This document shows, one piece after another, positions 34,856 through 47,234 of a DNA stretch of 64,000 nucleotides. A program made the translations under genes and the position numbers. The notes below the pieces were generated by a model that saw nothing but the letters and a program-made list of their open reading frames with translations, ran no database searches and had not been told where the DNA came from. The DNA lies in the NCBI GenBank assembly GCA_910574455.1, contig CAJSYZ010000009.1:2993040-3057039 (forward strand), read 5' to 3'. How positions within the stretch are numbered: the first letter of the stretch is position 1; every line of letters begins with the position of its first letter. Source of the stretch: Trichaptum fuscoviolaceum. Taxonomy: Eukaryota; Basidiomycota; Agaricomycetes; Hymenochaetales; Trichaptaceae.

Positions 34856-37100
34856 CTAGTAGTTGAGGCGACCTTGAGGACTTGAAGGCTTGGAGTCATC
34901 CTTTGACTCTATCGCCAATTCTAAATAATTGCGATACCCTAGAATTTGTTTAATATCAATATTCACCGCGATGCCTTTCGGGGGTTGTCTGTCGAATGAC
35001 GCGCACACCGCCTCCGTCAGATACGTTTGGTATCTCTGCATGTCCGCATGCTCCAAGAAAGATTTTCGAGTCGTCTGGGTAGTCAAGGACGCTGCTGACG
35101 TTGATGCTGCCGTGCCCTGTCTTTCCGTATATGCCTCCATTTCGTCCTTGTTATAGGCTGCTAACATATCAATAGAATCAAGGACATCATCAGTCGACTC
35201 CTGCCTTCGATGTATTATCTTGTTTAAGAGATCTGATACGACATCGCCTTTCCCCTTCCGCATGACGACATTGAAAAGACCCTTTGTGGAGGCAATTTGC
35301 AACCATCTCTTGACAATCCTAAGCGCGCTTATCAATCTCCTCTGAAGATGACCCAATTCGCGGAAGTAATTATTAATCTCAACAGAAGGAATATCTGCCG
35401 GTGGTCCGACAGGCCCCTGCTTCGACTTTGCTTCCCTGGTAAACCTTCCTATGATGTCATGCAAACGCGCCTGAATAGATTCTGCCGTTGAGATAATCGC
35501 ATAGTCATTGGAGGTGACCTCTAACACCTTCGTCCGATGGAAGAATGCATCGTGAATATTGCACAGCTTAATCGCCATTTCCCAAGATTTCTGCTCCGTG
35601 TCAAACTGCAGTAGCATTTCGTTGACCTCCTCTTTCTGGGGCTGAAAATGAAGCTGTTCAACCGCAGGCGTCATGTATTTCGATTGCAAACTCCCTGGTT
35701 CCGATATCGGATGATAGGGTAGATGCACTTTCAGTGGGGGGGGCCGAATACCGGAAAGATGACTGGAAGCCTGAGAATGAGCCTGGAAAAGTCTAGAGAC
35801 CGTAACTGACATGCTTTGGAGACCGGCATCGATGATTGCGATGAGTTTGTAAGTTACGTCGTAGTAGGCCTGGAAGAACGGTATGAAGAATTGGAAAGCC
35901 TTAAGATCTTCGGCATCCGTATCGTATGAGTTCAATACTGCCATAAACTCTTCTGCCTTCTCTTCTCTATAAAGTCCATATTCAGATAACAGTTCTCTAA
36001 GACCTTCCAAGCCGTCGCAAGAATGTCTTCGGTAGTATTGATTCATGATTTTCTGAAAATCGAACCTGTCCAACTCGAAGTAGAGGGAACCGAAGGGATC
36101 ATCAGTGCCTCGATTGTCAAGGCAATTCCGTATCTCCCCTCTTGAGAACCCAAGGACAATTGCGGAGGATTCCATGAAGAAGAACCTTAGACTATCCAAG
36201 GTCTTCCTTACTCTAACAGCGTCGCCTGCTGCCCGTGACTAACAAGCGTAGGTTATTAGACGTTCTTTTTCGAAACATGATCATAATACTTACCCCAGCA
36301 ATATTATCAGTCAAGAGAGCGACATCAGAATATATCTTGCGAAGAGTATCGTTCAACGTAGCAACCTGACCCTCCAAACTCGCAATCCTATCATCTGATG
36401 AAAGGCCTGGATGGCCTGAAGTCGAGCGAACCGACTCGTTGCCTTCTATGCCAGTGTGCGACATGGCACCTGGATGGCCTGAAGTCGAGCGAACCGACTC
36501 GTTGCCTTCTATGCCAGTGAGCTGTGCATTTTGTGCCACAGCGTCAAGCAGTTTACCCATAGTACGTCCGGGAGATTTTTTAGGTGATTCGAGAACACCG
36601 CCAGGTCCCGGGACGTGATAATCGGCCAGTGATAGTGACCTTGATGGTGGTGGAACGGATGTCGGGAATGATTCCACCCGTTCAACTTTGGGCCTTTTCG
36701 GTTTGGGCTCATCGACACTAGGACTCGGAGATGAAGGGCCGCGTTTGCACTCGGCAGAAGATATGCGACTATTAAGATCTTCAAGTTTACTTGCGCCTAT
36801 CTTTCTGTACGCATCAATCCGGTTTGGGTAGTGTGAGCTGCCGCCACCAGCGGGTGAGTTGCTGGGCTGCCTGCGTGAGCTGCTCCCACCAGCGGGTGAG
36901 TTGCTGGGCTGCCTGCGTGAGCTGCTCCCACCAGCGGGTGAGTTGCTGGGCTGCCTGCGTGAGCTGCTCCCACCAGCGGGTGAGTTGCTGGGCTGCCTGC
37001 GTGAGCTGCCGCCCCTGGGCTGCCTGCGTGAGCTGCCGCTACCACCTCTAGAATTTGATCCCGACATGTTAATTGTGTGAGGCCCAAGCGTCACTGGCAT
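34856..37100 (-). CDS. third gene of the Plavaka module, copy 1, unknown function
   Basis: Two exons (37100-36294 and 36238-34856), with a 55-base GT-AG intron, give about 729 residues in one frame; a second ATG lies at 37067. The N-terminus is Ser/Arg/Gly/Pro-rich with a 14-residue repeat (about four copies), then GIEGNESVRSTSGHPG twice, a basic Pro/Lys stretch that could be a nuclear signal (KPKRPKVER), a short coiled coil (RIASLEGQVATLNDTL) and a long helical domain (ESSAIVLGF, FQFFIPFFQAYYDV, IVKRWLQIASTKGLFNVVM). I do not recognise this family. It converges on the transposase, and a distant homologue with the same intron occupies the same place in copy 2, so it is a regular part of the module. 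Confidence 0.7.
36843..37040. repeat. 42-base coding minisatellite in the third gene
   Basis: Four near-identical 42-base units and a partial one, encoding 14 residues (SSSRRQPSNSPAGG) on the minus strand. Copy 2 lacks it. Frames on the other strand stay open too, a by-product of the repeat. Confidence 0.85.
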
Positions 37101-37883
37101 GGTGGGATACCCATCATTCCGACTCCTTTTACGATCTACAATTTAGTTATTGTCAGAACCAACAAGGGCGTTCGACTCAAACTCAGGCTCACCGGACATT
37201 TTGAAAAAAACTGTGACTTGAAGCCTGATAGGAGGTTGTTTCGCTTTCTCCAACAGCTTCAAAATGGAGTTAAAAAACTGGTGCAATAGTATAGTAGCTG
37301 CGAGCCTACCAACTCCGAGTCCGACTCCGAGTCGTCGGAACCGAATAGTAGTATCTTGAACTTCGGTTCAAATTTAGAGATCAAGTTGCCAATATACTAG
37401 TAGTAGTAGATAGTACTACTCAGGCTACAACTTGAAGTTTGAAGATCTCAGTCAGCGGATGAAGTTAAACTAGGAGACTGGTTGACTCACCGCCAGCCTG
37501 AGTACCGCCAGTGGCAGCCTCTGAACTAAAATTTAGGTGGCAGGGACTTCGACTTTAAGGTGAGAGGGCTTCAAGCTGTTGAAAAGAACAACCTTGAGTA
37601 CTACTAGAGTACAGTACTACAGAGTATAGTAGACAAAGACACGATACGTCGATGCCACTGGCAGTGGGCATGGGGTAGTCAGGCTACTAAATGCGGAACT
37701 TGAATCTGAACTTGAAGCCAGACTTCTCAGGCTCACGCCACTCACTGCCAGTGCCAGTGGCAGCCAGAACCGTGCCAGTGACGTCTTTCCCACTGCATTC
37801 TTTCCCATTTCGTCCCAATAGTACTACCTATTCATCTTGAACTCGAAAGCACAACAGCAACGACTTCAACTTGAATCAGCATC
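37101..37883. other. gene-free stretch dense in palindromic words
   Basis: No coding sequence is recognised. The stretch 37300-37800 is crowded with short inverted words: CCGAGTCCGACTCCGAGTC, TACTAGTAGTAGTA, CACTGGCAGTG, CTCAGGCT and GAACTTGAAG. It may be the shared upstream region of the third gene and the protease gene. Confidence 0.5.
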
Positions 37884-39239
37884 ATGCTGGCATCATCCAA
37901 GCCATCACGTAGAAATCCGATTCCGCGTGAGTCCTACAGCTTTCTACTACGTTCTCCTATACCGGCAGCAATGATTAATGAGGTGATATCCAGCTTCGCC
38001 AAGGGAAGGCTTTGATTTGATAGAATTGTCTCGGCAGATCACGGGCTTTCACCCATCCAACGAGGAAAATAGTATTCGATCTGCAAGGCAGAGACTAGAA
38101 GGTGTCATCGATGGCATATGGCCAGGTGAGTCCTACTTTCTCCTTCGCCGGTAGTCCTGCTTTGTTGACTACTTCTACTCGTGGCAGAGAATAGAGTCTG
38201 AGCGGATCAATAGTGCCTCGTAGAACCCCTCGGATGCCAACAAACACTCACACGGACTAACAAGCACCCCTATGCATCGGACTGGGCGTTGATCAGGATT
38301 TGTGACGACCGTCTCCCATCTGACATGAATATTCTCTGCAAGCAGCATCGGAAGGGGCAATTTTGGAATTATGCAGACTTGAGAAGGTATGAACCAAAGA
38401 GCTTGTGTGGTTCAGCTGCTTTCGACGACATTCTGGAGTTCATGGGATGGAAGGAAGGCACTCAAGTACATGATGGTCTGGTGCATATCAAAGATTTCAC
38501 GAAACCGCGCGACATCTACAGCCGTCTTTATCAAGAAGAAACGGACAAACAAGCGATTACAGATAAGCAGCTCCATAGAGCACTAGCGAATGATGGCACA
38601 AAGGTCGTATCCTCGAAGCTTGAAACAAGACGGGTATATAAGTTTGGTTGGACAACTGGCCACACAGTGGGCGTTTATAACAATCTCACTTCCTACTGGG
38701 TCGATCTTACACTAGAATATGATGTCACAGTCTCCGGTGAAGGCAAACGTCGCAAAACCTGTGGAATCAAAGAAGGTGTAAAGGGCGTCGAGAGTTGCTG
38801 GCAGGCGGTCCTGCAATTTCCACCCGGCAAGCACTTCGGTGGTCCTAGCCGTATATTTGGAGACCAAGGTGATTCCGGAAGCTTGGTCATCGACCAGGAT
38901 GCCAACGCACTTGGTACAATCACCTTTGTTACGACTTCGACCGAATGGCAACACGATGGGTTCACTTACGGAGTCCCTATTTGGCAACAATTGTCGGAGA
39001 TGCGCACCTCAGGCTTCGGTTACGGTGATATTCATTTCGGATTCGAATCACAAGAGGATGATGCAGTGATGTCGGAACTTGCGGAATATCATCCACAGAT
39101 TAAGGTAACTAGGGCTAACAAGGGCTCGAGTACATGGAAAGCGTGGTTTAATGAGGAGCACCACAAGGTTGAGCGGGAACGAGCAGCATTGGGACCTTTT
39201 AATTCACTTAGACCGCAGACTCGGAGTCAGACAAAGTAG
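37884..39239 (+). pseudogene. trypsin-like serine protease, decayed upstream part
   Basis: The last exon (open from 38289 or slightly before) encodes about 316 residues with the catalytic serine motif GDQGDSGSLVI (about 38869), the family's KFGWTTGHTVGVYNN before it, and SDWALIRI just upstream, which fits the catalytic Asp strand. A likely first part is 37884 (MLASSKPSRRN), an intron, then REGFDLIELSRQITGFHP to IDGIWP at about 38125. Between this and SDWALIRI the frames are closed by stops, and no catalytic His region (such as TAAH) was found. It is probably inactive, or an exon was missed. It resembles intracellular fungal trypsin-fold proteases; the substrate is unknown. Confidence 0.65.
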
Positions 39240-39780
39240 CCTGAGGACTCAGGCTTGTACTCAAACTATTTCTAACTGTTTTCTTTTCGTAGTATTACCT
39301 CATACCAGTGCATACCACTAGTATTCAAGTTGTGTCTTTGTATGTTTGTCTCCTGTTCTGTGTTCGTCGACCTTATACTTGTGTTTTCTGTGCATCGGTA
39401 TTCAAGTTGTTGTATTCTGTATGTAAATAAAAAACGATATGAATTGTTTACTAACTATTCCGAGTCGGACTTGGACTCACTGGCACCAGTGATGCTCTAA
39501 TTACTGCCCGATAAATTCACGACTGGCTCGAATCCGGGTCTACCAACCTGAAGACCGAACATCGTTACGGGTCACTGTTCGGCAACTTGAACTTTTGAGC
39601 TGAACTTGAAGTCCCACGACTCGGTCTCAGGCTCTGACTCGGAAGTTCTTCCGATTCGGAGGTCAGCTTGAAGTCGGAAACTACTAGTACTAGTAAACTA
39701 AGCCTGAGGGGCGAAGGTCGGTCCGGCTACTACTACAACTGCTCTGCTCAACAACTATTAGGTATAATAATTTTAATGCA
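39240..39780. other. gene-free, palindromic words
   Basis: Downstream of the protease. 39460-39740 again carries words such as CGAGTCGGACTTGGACTC, CACTGGCACCAGTG and CTACTAGTACTAGTA. Nothing coding is recognised. Confidence 0.45.
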
Positions 39781-39999
39781 ATGACCGGTTGTTATTCTCG
39801 GGACGTTCTAGGTCAGAGGGAACTGGACGGCTTGACTTATGCTATTGCCTTCTGGCAGACGACGGAGGAGCTGGAACAAATGGGCTTTGCGACCAACCTT
39901 GATTCAAAGACAGACACGCAACTTGGTAGTATTGTTTTCCCGACTCCGAGTCAGCAAGAGCCCGACGTGGACATCGCCGCTCGCCTTTTCCCAGACTGA
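39781..39999 (+). pseudogene. fragment of a second serine protease copy
   Basis: 72 codons, with DGLTYAIAFWQTTEELEQMG matching the region HDGFTYGVPIWQQLSEM that follows the active-site serine in the protease at 37884-39239. No other part of the domain is present. It is a remnant of a related, not identical, gene. Confidence 0.55.
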
Positions 40000-40602
40000 G
40001 CCCCTTCCTCAACTCCCCCACCATGCGCACAAACTCTCTCATCTCATCCTCTTGCACTACCTTGAGGCTTGTCATTTTCTTCAACCTTGGCGCTGTCTCC
40101 TTCACATACGACATCTTCCATGCGCTGCTCTCCTGCACTTTGTACTAAATTATGTCGTAACAGATCTGGGCGGAATGGGAGACAGAGGTCTGCACGAGCA
40201 TGGCACAGGAGTTCAAGGCTGGTGAGTTTATTCTCCTTCTCAATCCTTTTACTTCACGTTATTTACATACCATTTGATACAGAATCCTAGCTCACACCGT
40301 TTACAGCGCACGCAAGATGGTGCAATTCTGGAACACCGCCAGACAGTACCACCACCATTGCCATCGCACTCCTGCTACTAGTAGTACCCAGCATCGACAT
40401 GATGACTTCCCACGTGGGGTCTGACACTGGCATCACAGGCCCTCCGTCGTCCGCTACCACCACTGACAGCCATGGTCAGGTTGGAAACTAGAGACTTCCG
40501 GAGACACTTTCATTGTTGTGGGGACTGGTAAGTAGCCCTAGTAGTTATCCGCTATTGCAACAATAGCTCATGACCCGATGAACACAACTACATGACTGGC
40601 TG
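40000..40602. other. no gene recognised
   Basis: Spacer upstream of the BCS1-like pseudogene. It contains one CTACTAGTAGTA word near 40376; nothing else is recognised. Confidence 0.35.
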
Positions 40603-41640
40603 ATGCTATGGTTGTTGAAGCGCTTAGAATGCCAGCACGCTTACGAGTTCGAGACGACAGCGCGCACCATCTTGCCGGGCAAGTCTTCTTTCAGAGACAA
40701 GTCATTCAGAGATGAGGAGCTCAAAGGCTTCCAGTTTGCCTCACCAGACGACCATCAAATTCATATCTATTTCGCTGATTCCATGGCTCATGGCGGGGAT
40801 TTAAGAGATGCTCCTTGCCGACACAAGGGACTTCTTGCAATCAGAGAAGGTATGTACATAAAGTGCCACACATCGACTGAAAGTTTAACCTCTCTTTCTG
40901 AATCAGTGGTGCGCTGACCGTGGTAACCGCTCTCGTCGCGACAATTTCCTCTATCGTGTCCCTGGCTTGGGCAGATCATCATTGATCCATGCCCTTGCTG
41001 GCGCGCTCATGCTCGACATTCTCGCCATCTCACGTTCCGCCTTTTGGATGAACAATGTGGCGTTGTCGTTGCTTATGGGCCGTGTGCCTGCCCCGTGTAT
41101 TGTCCTTCTCGAGGACCTTGATGCTGCATTCACTCGCTCAACTTCGCGCGACGGGTCCTCAACCTGTGTTCCTGGTGGTAAGAAGAAGAGCTCTTTGTTG
41201 TCCGACAACAAGGATAAGATGACGATGATGACGACAATGAAGAAATTGGCAAGAAGAAGAAAAGCAAGAAATATGACACTCTATCCGACGTGAACACGCT
41301 CTCTCTTTCTGGCCTTCTTAATGCACTTGATGGTGTCGCCGCTGCTGTTGGCCGCTTCCTCTTCTCGTCGCAGCGACGAACCATCTTGAGCGTTTCGACC
41401 CCGCGCTCTCGCGCCCCGGTGGCATGGATGTTTGGATCGAGTTCAAAAGCGCAAGCCCTAGGCAGGCTCAAGCGCTCTTCTGCGACTTCTTCCTGTACGC
41501 GGACGTCAAGAAGCCCGAGATCACCAAACGCGAAGGCGAGCTCGATGGGATCCTCCTCCCCACCACACCCCATCCTCTGGATCGATTTCGGAAATTCCGG
41601 TGTCGGTATTTGCGTCCGATGCCTCGAGTACCGCAACCTT
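40603..41640 (+). pseudogene. BCS1-like AAA ATPase, degenerate
   Basis: Pieces in all three plus frames line up with the mushroom BCS1-type family (membrane-linked AAA ATPases related to the mitochondrial complex III chaperone). In order: LLKRLECQHAYEFETTART (start), GLGRSSLIHALAGALMLDI (Walker A, with Arg for the essential Lys), GRVPAPCIVLLEDLDAAFTR (Walker B, acidic pair present), LSLSGLLNALDGVAAA (second region of homology), then MDVWIEFKSAS in another frame. At least three frame changes and the loss of the Walker A lysine show that it is not functional. The C-terminal part of the AAA lid is not found. Confidence 0.8.
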
Positions 41641-42551
41641 GAGCTCGAGCTCATTGATGAGAGGTGCGTCAAACAGTCTACCTGACGTTGGCAAAGCAGC
41701 TCACGACGCAAATTGCGAATGCATCAAACGGGAAAAAGTATTACTTCATCTTAGATATCGTTCAAGTAGTCATGTCCTATTCCTCGACAAACACCTCTGT
41801 GCCACCACCATTGCCGCCGAAACGGAGATCGCTCGGTTTCAATATGCAGAATAAGTCGATTATCGGCCGACAGCGCAATCCCCCCAGCTCTAAGGTCAAG
41901 AAACGTGCCTTCATTCAATCTACTTCTTTCAAAGCGGATTGGGGTGCATTGATCCCATTTCCCATATCGGCATGGTTCCGGTTTCGAGTTGTGTCCAGGG
42001 ATGACTGATTGTATGACGGCTTACTCGTGGCTTTGCCTTCTAGAGCTGATGGAACAGCTTCTTGTGCAGTGGGCTATGTCTTCCTGACTTCTTCGGAGTT
42101 AACCTGACTCACTTTCTTGTTTGTTTGTGCATAAAATGAAAAGAAGCCTCATAATCGAGTCATCTAGAAGAAATCCTTCTTATCTCCTGTCAGTTCAGCT
42201 TGAGGTTTATCCGAGCCATAGTATAATGCACTGATAGATTCCTCTCTTCTTTTCCCAGAAGAATAAGGCATCAGAAAAATGCGTGCAAGAGCTTTGTATA
42301 AATGTGAACTCGGAGTGGGTGTCGCCCCTCCCCGCCACCCACCCACCCATTCAACCCTTCGCCATGAACTTTTATCACATTCTGTTGGGGCTACACATGC
42401 TCCTATTGATTGACCATGCTGTGCTTCGAGTACGCATCGCGCGAAGACTTCCTTGGACACAAAGGAGGATATCTAGGATGCAAAAATTCGTGCTTACTTT
42501 CTATTTCCTCTCAAAATCACTGCACTGACTTTTTGCCAGCTTCACAAACAG
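41641..42551. other. no clear gene
   Basis: An open frame at 41664-42008 (plus, 114 codons, Pro-rich middle) follows the pseudogene, but I do not recognise it. The rest holds the promoter side of the exonuclease-like gene. Confidence 0.35.
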
Positions 42552-43410
42552 ATGCAACATCTCCTCGACTACCTGGGGGTTCCGCCAACGCCTCTTCTTC
42601 AACTTCGCAGTTATACACTCGGACCTCTTGTTCCTGAAGTATGTCTGACCACCGCGACGATGGAGAATGCCGTAGACGTCATCTATGCTTCCTTGCCGGA
42701 TGCCCCGGAACGACGCTTCGTTGCCCTTGACATTGAATGGGCGAGTAACTCACCAGAGCTATATCGCGTGGACCTCATCCAACTCGCGGTTCAGCAACAT
42801 GTGTTCCTCCTCCGGACTCATCTACTTAATGAACTTCCCGCGAGATTGACACAATTATTAGGTGATGAAGCTGTATGGAAAGTGTCAGCAGGAATCGCTG
42901 GTATGAGAGTCCCATTTCTTCTCTCATTATTCGGCATAACTGAACTAATTGGCAGGTGATTGCAACTCGCATCAGGAATAAATTTGGCGTTCCCGTAACC
43001 TCCTGTGTCGATTTGACAGATTGGGCGCGCTTCGTTTACCCCGATTTCTGGCCAAGAACGCTAACTTGGCTCCAGCTGCTTCTGAACCCCCGTCTCTGGT
43101 TCAAGTTTCCGCAACCGTTTATAAAGCTGGAGGAGATGGCGGGCAGACTCCTGCAGACAAACATCAAAAAAGATGTCTTGGTCACGATGAGCAATTGGGC
43201 CGAAGTTGAGCTGTCGGCTGCTCAAGTCCATTGTAAGTTATCCTTTTCAAGTTGTCACTCAGGCTGACCATCTTCTCACTTGCATCTGCTCTATTAGATG
43301 CGGCAATCAACGCGCACAGCACGTTTGCTGTTGCTTCCGTCTTGAATCAAGATGCCTTGGCCTTACCGGATACAGTAATCCATCACTTCCCAATGCTCGA
43401 TATTGAGTAG
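42552..43410 (+). CDS. DEDD 3'-5' exonuclease-like protein (RNase D/WRN type)
   Basis: Proposed exons are 42552-42900, 42956-43232 and 43298-43410, about 245 residues. The first exon, from MQHLLDYLGVPP, contains RFVALDIEWAS, the Exo I motif with its D-x-E metal ligands, then VDLIQLAV. The second has SCVDLTDWARFV, and the last junction builds LSAAQVHYAAINAHSTFA, which corresponds to Exo III (Tyr present, the usual Asp replaced by Asn). Such enzymes trim RNA or DNA 3' ends. The join of exons 1 and 2 is off by one base, either a one-base insertion near 42960 or an alternative splice site. With the Asn substitution, activity is doubtful. Confidence 0.6.
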
Positions 43411-43662
43411 GCTGAGGCCCGTTTGAATAGTGCTAACGGTGTTATCTTGTTGAGTAAATTGTTGAGTGTATGCTCTTGTCTTCAAAAGTTGCCAGGAGCA
43501 TCGTGATTGTATCGATTATTATATTGCTTCTCATTGAATGATCATTGTAGACTGAGGTTGTCAATGGTGTTTGCTGTCGCTTTCAGGATGTCATGAAGAT
43601 GAAGGTAGCTTGAAATCTCAAAACAGAGGTTCAAGTTCACTTGAGTACAGTAGTGGTAGTAC

Positions 43663-44292
43663 AGTGTCGGAAGGTCAAAACCCGCCTCTGGGTGCAGGCC
43701 GGAATTTTGCGTCAATGACTGAGATTTCAAAATTCTTGTAATAGAAGTAAGGAAGATACGTTGATTTCTGCAATAAAAAATTTTCCGGTACATGTTTCAA
43801 AATTTTTGAAGAAATTGAAAAAGTTTAGTCGAATTTTAGTCGCTATTGACCTTGGATTGACTGGAAATACAAACAGAATTGTTTTCCGAGACTTTCTAGA
43901 AAGTCTGTAATTAGGGTTTAATGCTTGAGGCTCCCGGACGAAAGTGTCCGGGTGGACCGGGAAAAAGAAGAATTCCGGATAGAATTGGTAAAACTTGCCA
44001 AACTATTCCACCAGGAAGTCCGGCTTGCAAAAAGATATCGTTTCCGTATATTCCGAAGCCGTGGGAACCTCTTAAAAGGGCTGTATTACTAAATTAGGTA
44101 GCAAGTTTCAAAATCCTGGTATGAGAAATTTTTCGGAATTAAATTCAAGCAAATCTAATCAATAAGAATGAAAGATATAATGCATTAGAAGCTATTTACA
44201 CAGTTTCAGGGTCATTGGCAAGTTTTTGTGATCGGAGAAAAAAACGTTTTGAAGGGGGTTTCCGAGAGGCGGGTTTTAGCCTTCCGACACTG
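43663..44292. mobile_element. 630-base MITE
   Basis: It begins CAGTGTCGGAAGG and ends with the inverse; the inverted repeats match for about 26 bases with two mismatches. It is flanked by TAGTA at 43658-43662 and 44293-44297. There is no coding capacity. The superfamily is not assigned: a 5-base TAGTA or 3-base GTA duplication are both possible readings. Confidence 0.75.
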
Positions 44293-44322
44293 TAGTAAAT
44301 CTCACTTGAGTCTGACTTGCCG

Positions 44323-44447
44323 CCTGTCACGAACCAAACTGGGAAATAAGGCACTGAACTGGGATTTTAGCCATTACACTAAAAGAGCCGTGTTGTCAGG
44401 TTACTGACAACTGTTCCCAGCGCTATTTAAGGTGTTCAAACATTAGG
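44323..44447 (-). repeat. SINE-like repeat, copy interrupted by the MULE-like element
   Basis: 125 bases nearly identical to 47932-48056. On the minus strand it includes TAGTGTAATGGC, similar to a pol III A box. The sequence continues on the other side of the MULE-like element at 47724. Confidence 0.5.
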
Positions 44448-44479
44448 CCAAAATAGGATTTCAGCACCTCAATGTACCT

Positions 44480-44940
44480 ATCTGACATCTGACACCCATT
44501 ATCTGACACCTGGACACTTGAAATGTATAACTGACCCATATAAGAAGTAAAATCCAACCTCCGTTAGATAGAATATCTGACAGTTGGAGTATAAATATCC
44601 AACAATTGGAGTATCTAATTCTGACAGAATAAAGTATCTAAATCCAACCCCTGTAAAGAATGTATTTCCAACACCGCAGGTTTATCATTATCTGACCCCT
44701 CAAATAACACAATTCCAACCCGTATTAGAGGTAATTTCCAACCTATCTGCCCATAAAGTATATATATCCAACACATCTGTAGTATCCATATCCGACCTCC
44801 TGTAGTATTCAATTGCAACCCATCTGGAATGTAAATTTGACCCTCTTTAATATGTATTTCCGACACTTTTTAAAGTCGAATTTGGACATACTTCAGTATG
44901 TAAATCCAGCCCAAAAAGAACTTAATTCCAACATCTTTCT
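44480..44940. repeat. left subterminal array of the MULE-like element
   Basis: Degenerate 20-25-base units containing TCCAACC, CTGACCC or CCAACA separated by AT-rich spacers; inverse of the array at 47235-47700. Confidence 0.75.
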
Positions 44941-47234
44941 CACGTCATTCTGTAAAGCTTTGTATAGCGCCGTCAGAGCTAATTGCCCCCAACACAAACA
45001 TGCATTAATTTCAACGCTATTCCCACTACAAAGGTGGGTAGTACTATCATACAATGTATTTGGTTCCTTTACTTAGCAGAAGAGACAGAGAAAATTTCTT
45101 GATATTGAACGGTCTCGTAGGCCACCAGGAATTCCGAGTGGCAGGCGCGGTGCAATGCTAAGCGCAGCAGCGAAGATTTTGTTACAACAAATAGAGTATA
45201 TATTCTAATAGGTCGAAGCAGTGATAACCAGCCACTCTTCGTGTGTATGGTAGGTCACAGTCCCACAGAGCGAGGCCAGAGTGGCAAGAGCAGACTGTCC
45301 AGGAGTGGTGGTCGTCATTGCAGTCTTGGGAGGAGTCTTTGCGCGGAGAGCTGGAATCGTGAGCGCAAGAACGTGTGCGCGTAGTGGACAACCTTGACAC
45401 CGACGAGACTGAGCCTGGCCTAGGTGCAGTCTGTCTGGTGAAACCTTGCAGCATTAGATCTGGCCTAGATCTGCAGCTGATGAGTGGGTCGATTGACTGG
45501 TCGCCGCTTAGATTCCGTTGCTAGACTTGAGACTCTTGAGACCTCAGGACGGGGTGGCTCTACTCTTGATAACTTCTTTAATGCTTTGCTTTCTTCGGAT
45601 ATGTGGCTGCTGATCGCTTTTGATCACTGTTACAAGAAGTTAGGATGTCGACGTGAAACAAGAAAAAGGTGCACGTACGATCTCAAATAGGAGCAGCAAG
45701 TAGCAAATTTCGTGCAACACGGGACTTGACACGACGCTCGCGAAGATCCTTGTGGAAGGAAACTGGCAAACAAGAGGGTGCTTGGCACTGGCCCAACAGA
45801 TCGCATGTATCGTAGGTCACTGACAGGCAAATGTCAGAAAGCCGAGGAACTGTCGTGGCAGAAGCGTAGCGGATGATTAACGAGGTTGCTCAATGGACGC
45901 AAACTCGGGTGTGTCGGTACTTGCACCAGGATGGATTTTGACGGTCAAAGGGAGACTAGATGGCAAACTTCCTACACTAAGGGTGAGAAAGATAGCAAGC
46001 AGATAAGAGAGGGAGTGCTCACGTTTGCAGAAGTGGTTTGCCACTTAGAAGATTGGACTACACTGCGTTTGAGGATAAGAATGGTATTCAAGAACAGATG
46101 TATAAGAATATGCTTACGTTTTCGGAAGGGGACCTGCCGTCCAAGCTAATGGACCCGAGGCATACACTAACTCTGAAGTTCAGTAAGCTATCGAGCGTCG
46201 AAAAAAGTGCGGCCTACGATGTAATGAAAAGCCTCTGCTATACTGGCAATGTGGAGCAAACAATGCCAACTCATTTGCCCCGCGAGTAGCGCCAGCAAGA
46301 ATCGTGACGGAGGATATGCTGGAGCGGCGGAGGCAGAGACATAGATTGATGATGAACAAATCGATGGATGGTCGTCCGGGGTGCATCGGAAGCATCACCC
46401 TGCGCGCTGGGTAGTCGAAGGAGGCGAATCAGTCGACAAGCAGCACAAGAACTTGGCGGACGTTTTGGGGGTTGGGGTGCTTGAGTATCGAGAACTGGGC
46501 TAGTCCTTCCACTGATCGGGTGGCACGGACAGCGAGAACAAGAGTGTTTTCTATTCAGGTTCAGAGGTCGAATGGAAGGTGGTGTCGAGCAGTCACCACT
46601 CAAGTCAAATGGTGCAAATAATGACGAAGCAGAGAGTCCGAATCACTGCAAAGCGATGGGCGAAGTATACGCGGAAGTTAAAGTGGTTGGGGAGATGCTA
46701 TAGCTGACGAGCATGTCGATTGAAGTTCCTTGGAAGTAATGAAACATGAGCAAAGAGAGAGAAGAGAGAAGAATAGCACATACCATGTCAGGTTACCCAA
46801 TCACTGGCATCTCAAGCCTTGGCAAATACTAGCACTTGACTTGGTAGCTGGTAATATCACTGACATATGGGGTTGTCCTTTGAGTGGCTTCTCATCGGAC
46901 GAATAAAGATCTCCAATGGCGTCGGTTTCCGAAAAGATACTTATAATCCCGTCGGTCTGGGATTAATCTTCGGTTGGGTCGCAGTCAGGTGGGCTGTTGG
47001 AGAGCTCCGGTTCTCCAGTTGACATAGTGCACCCGACAACTATCTGCGTCTCGAGAATGATGTATGTGAGGCATACCTCATCGACCTTGCATCCCAGTTG
47101 GCGCTGCTCAAGCGCACACCGTGTTTGAGATAAGCAAGACTTTCCGATATCGAAGTGTGAACATCTTTGGAAACGAGCGGAGGGAAATCGTGATCATCGC
47201 TGCTGTTGTCGTGAGTGAGGTCTGAGGTTCGGGT

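Noticed and set aside
36791..37080. Cys/Ser-rich repeat proteins on the plus strand
   Set aside because: Antisense readings of the 42-base minisatellite in the third gene.
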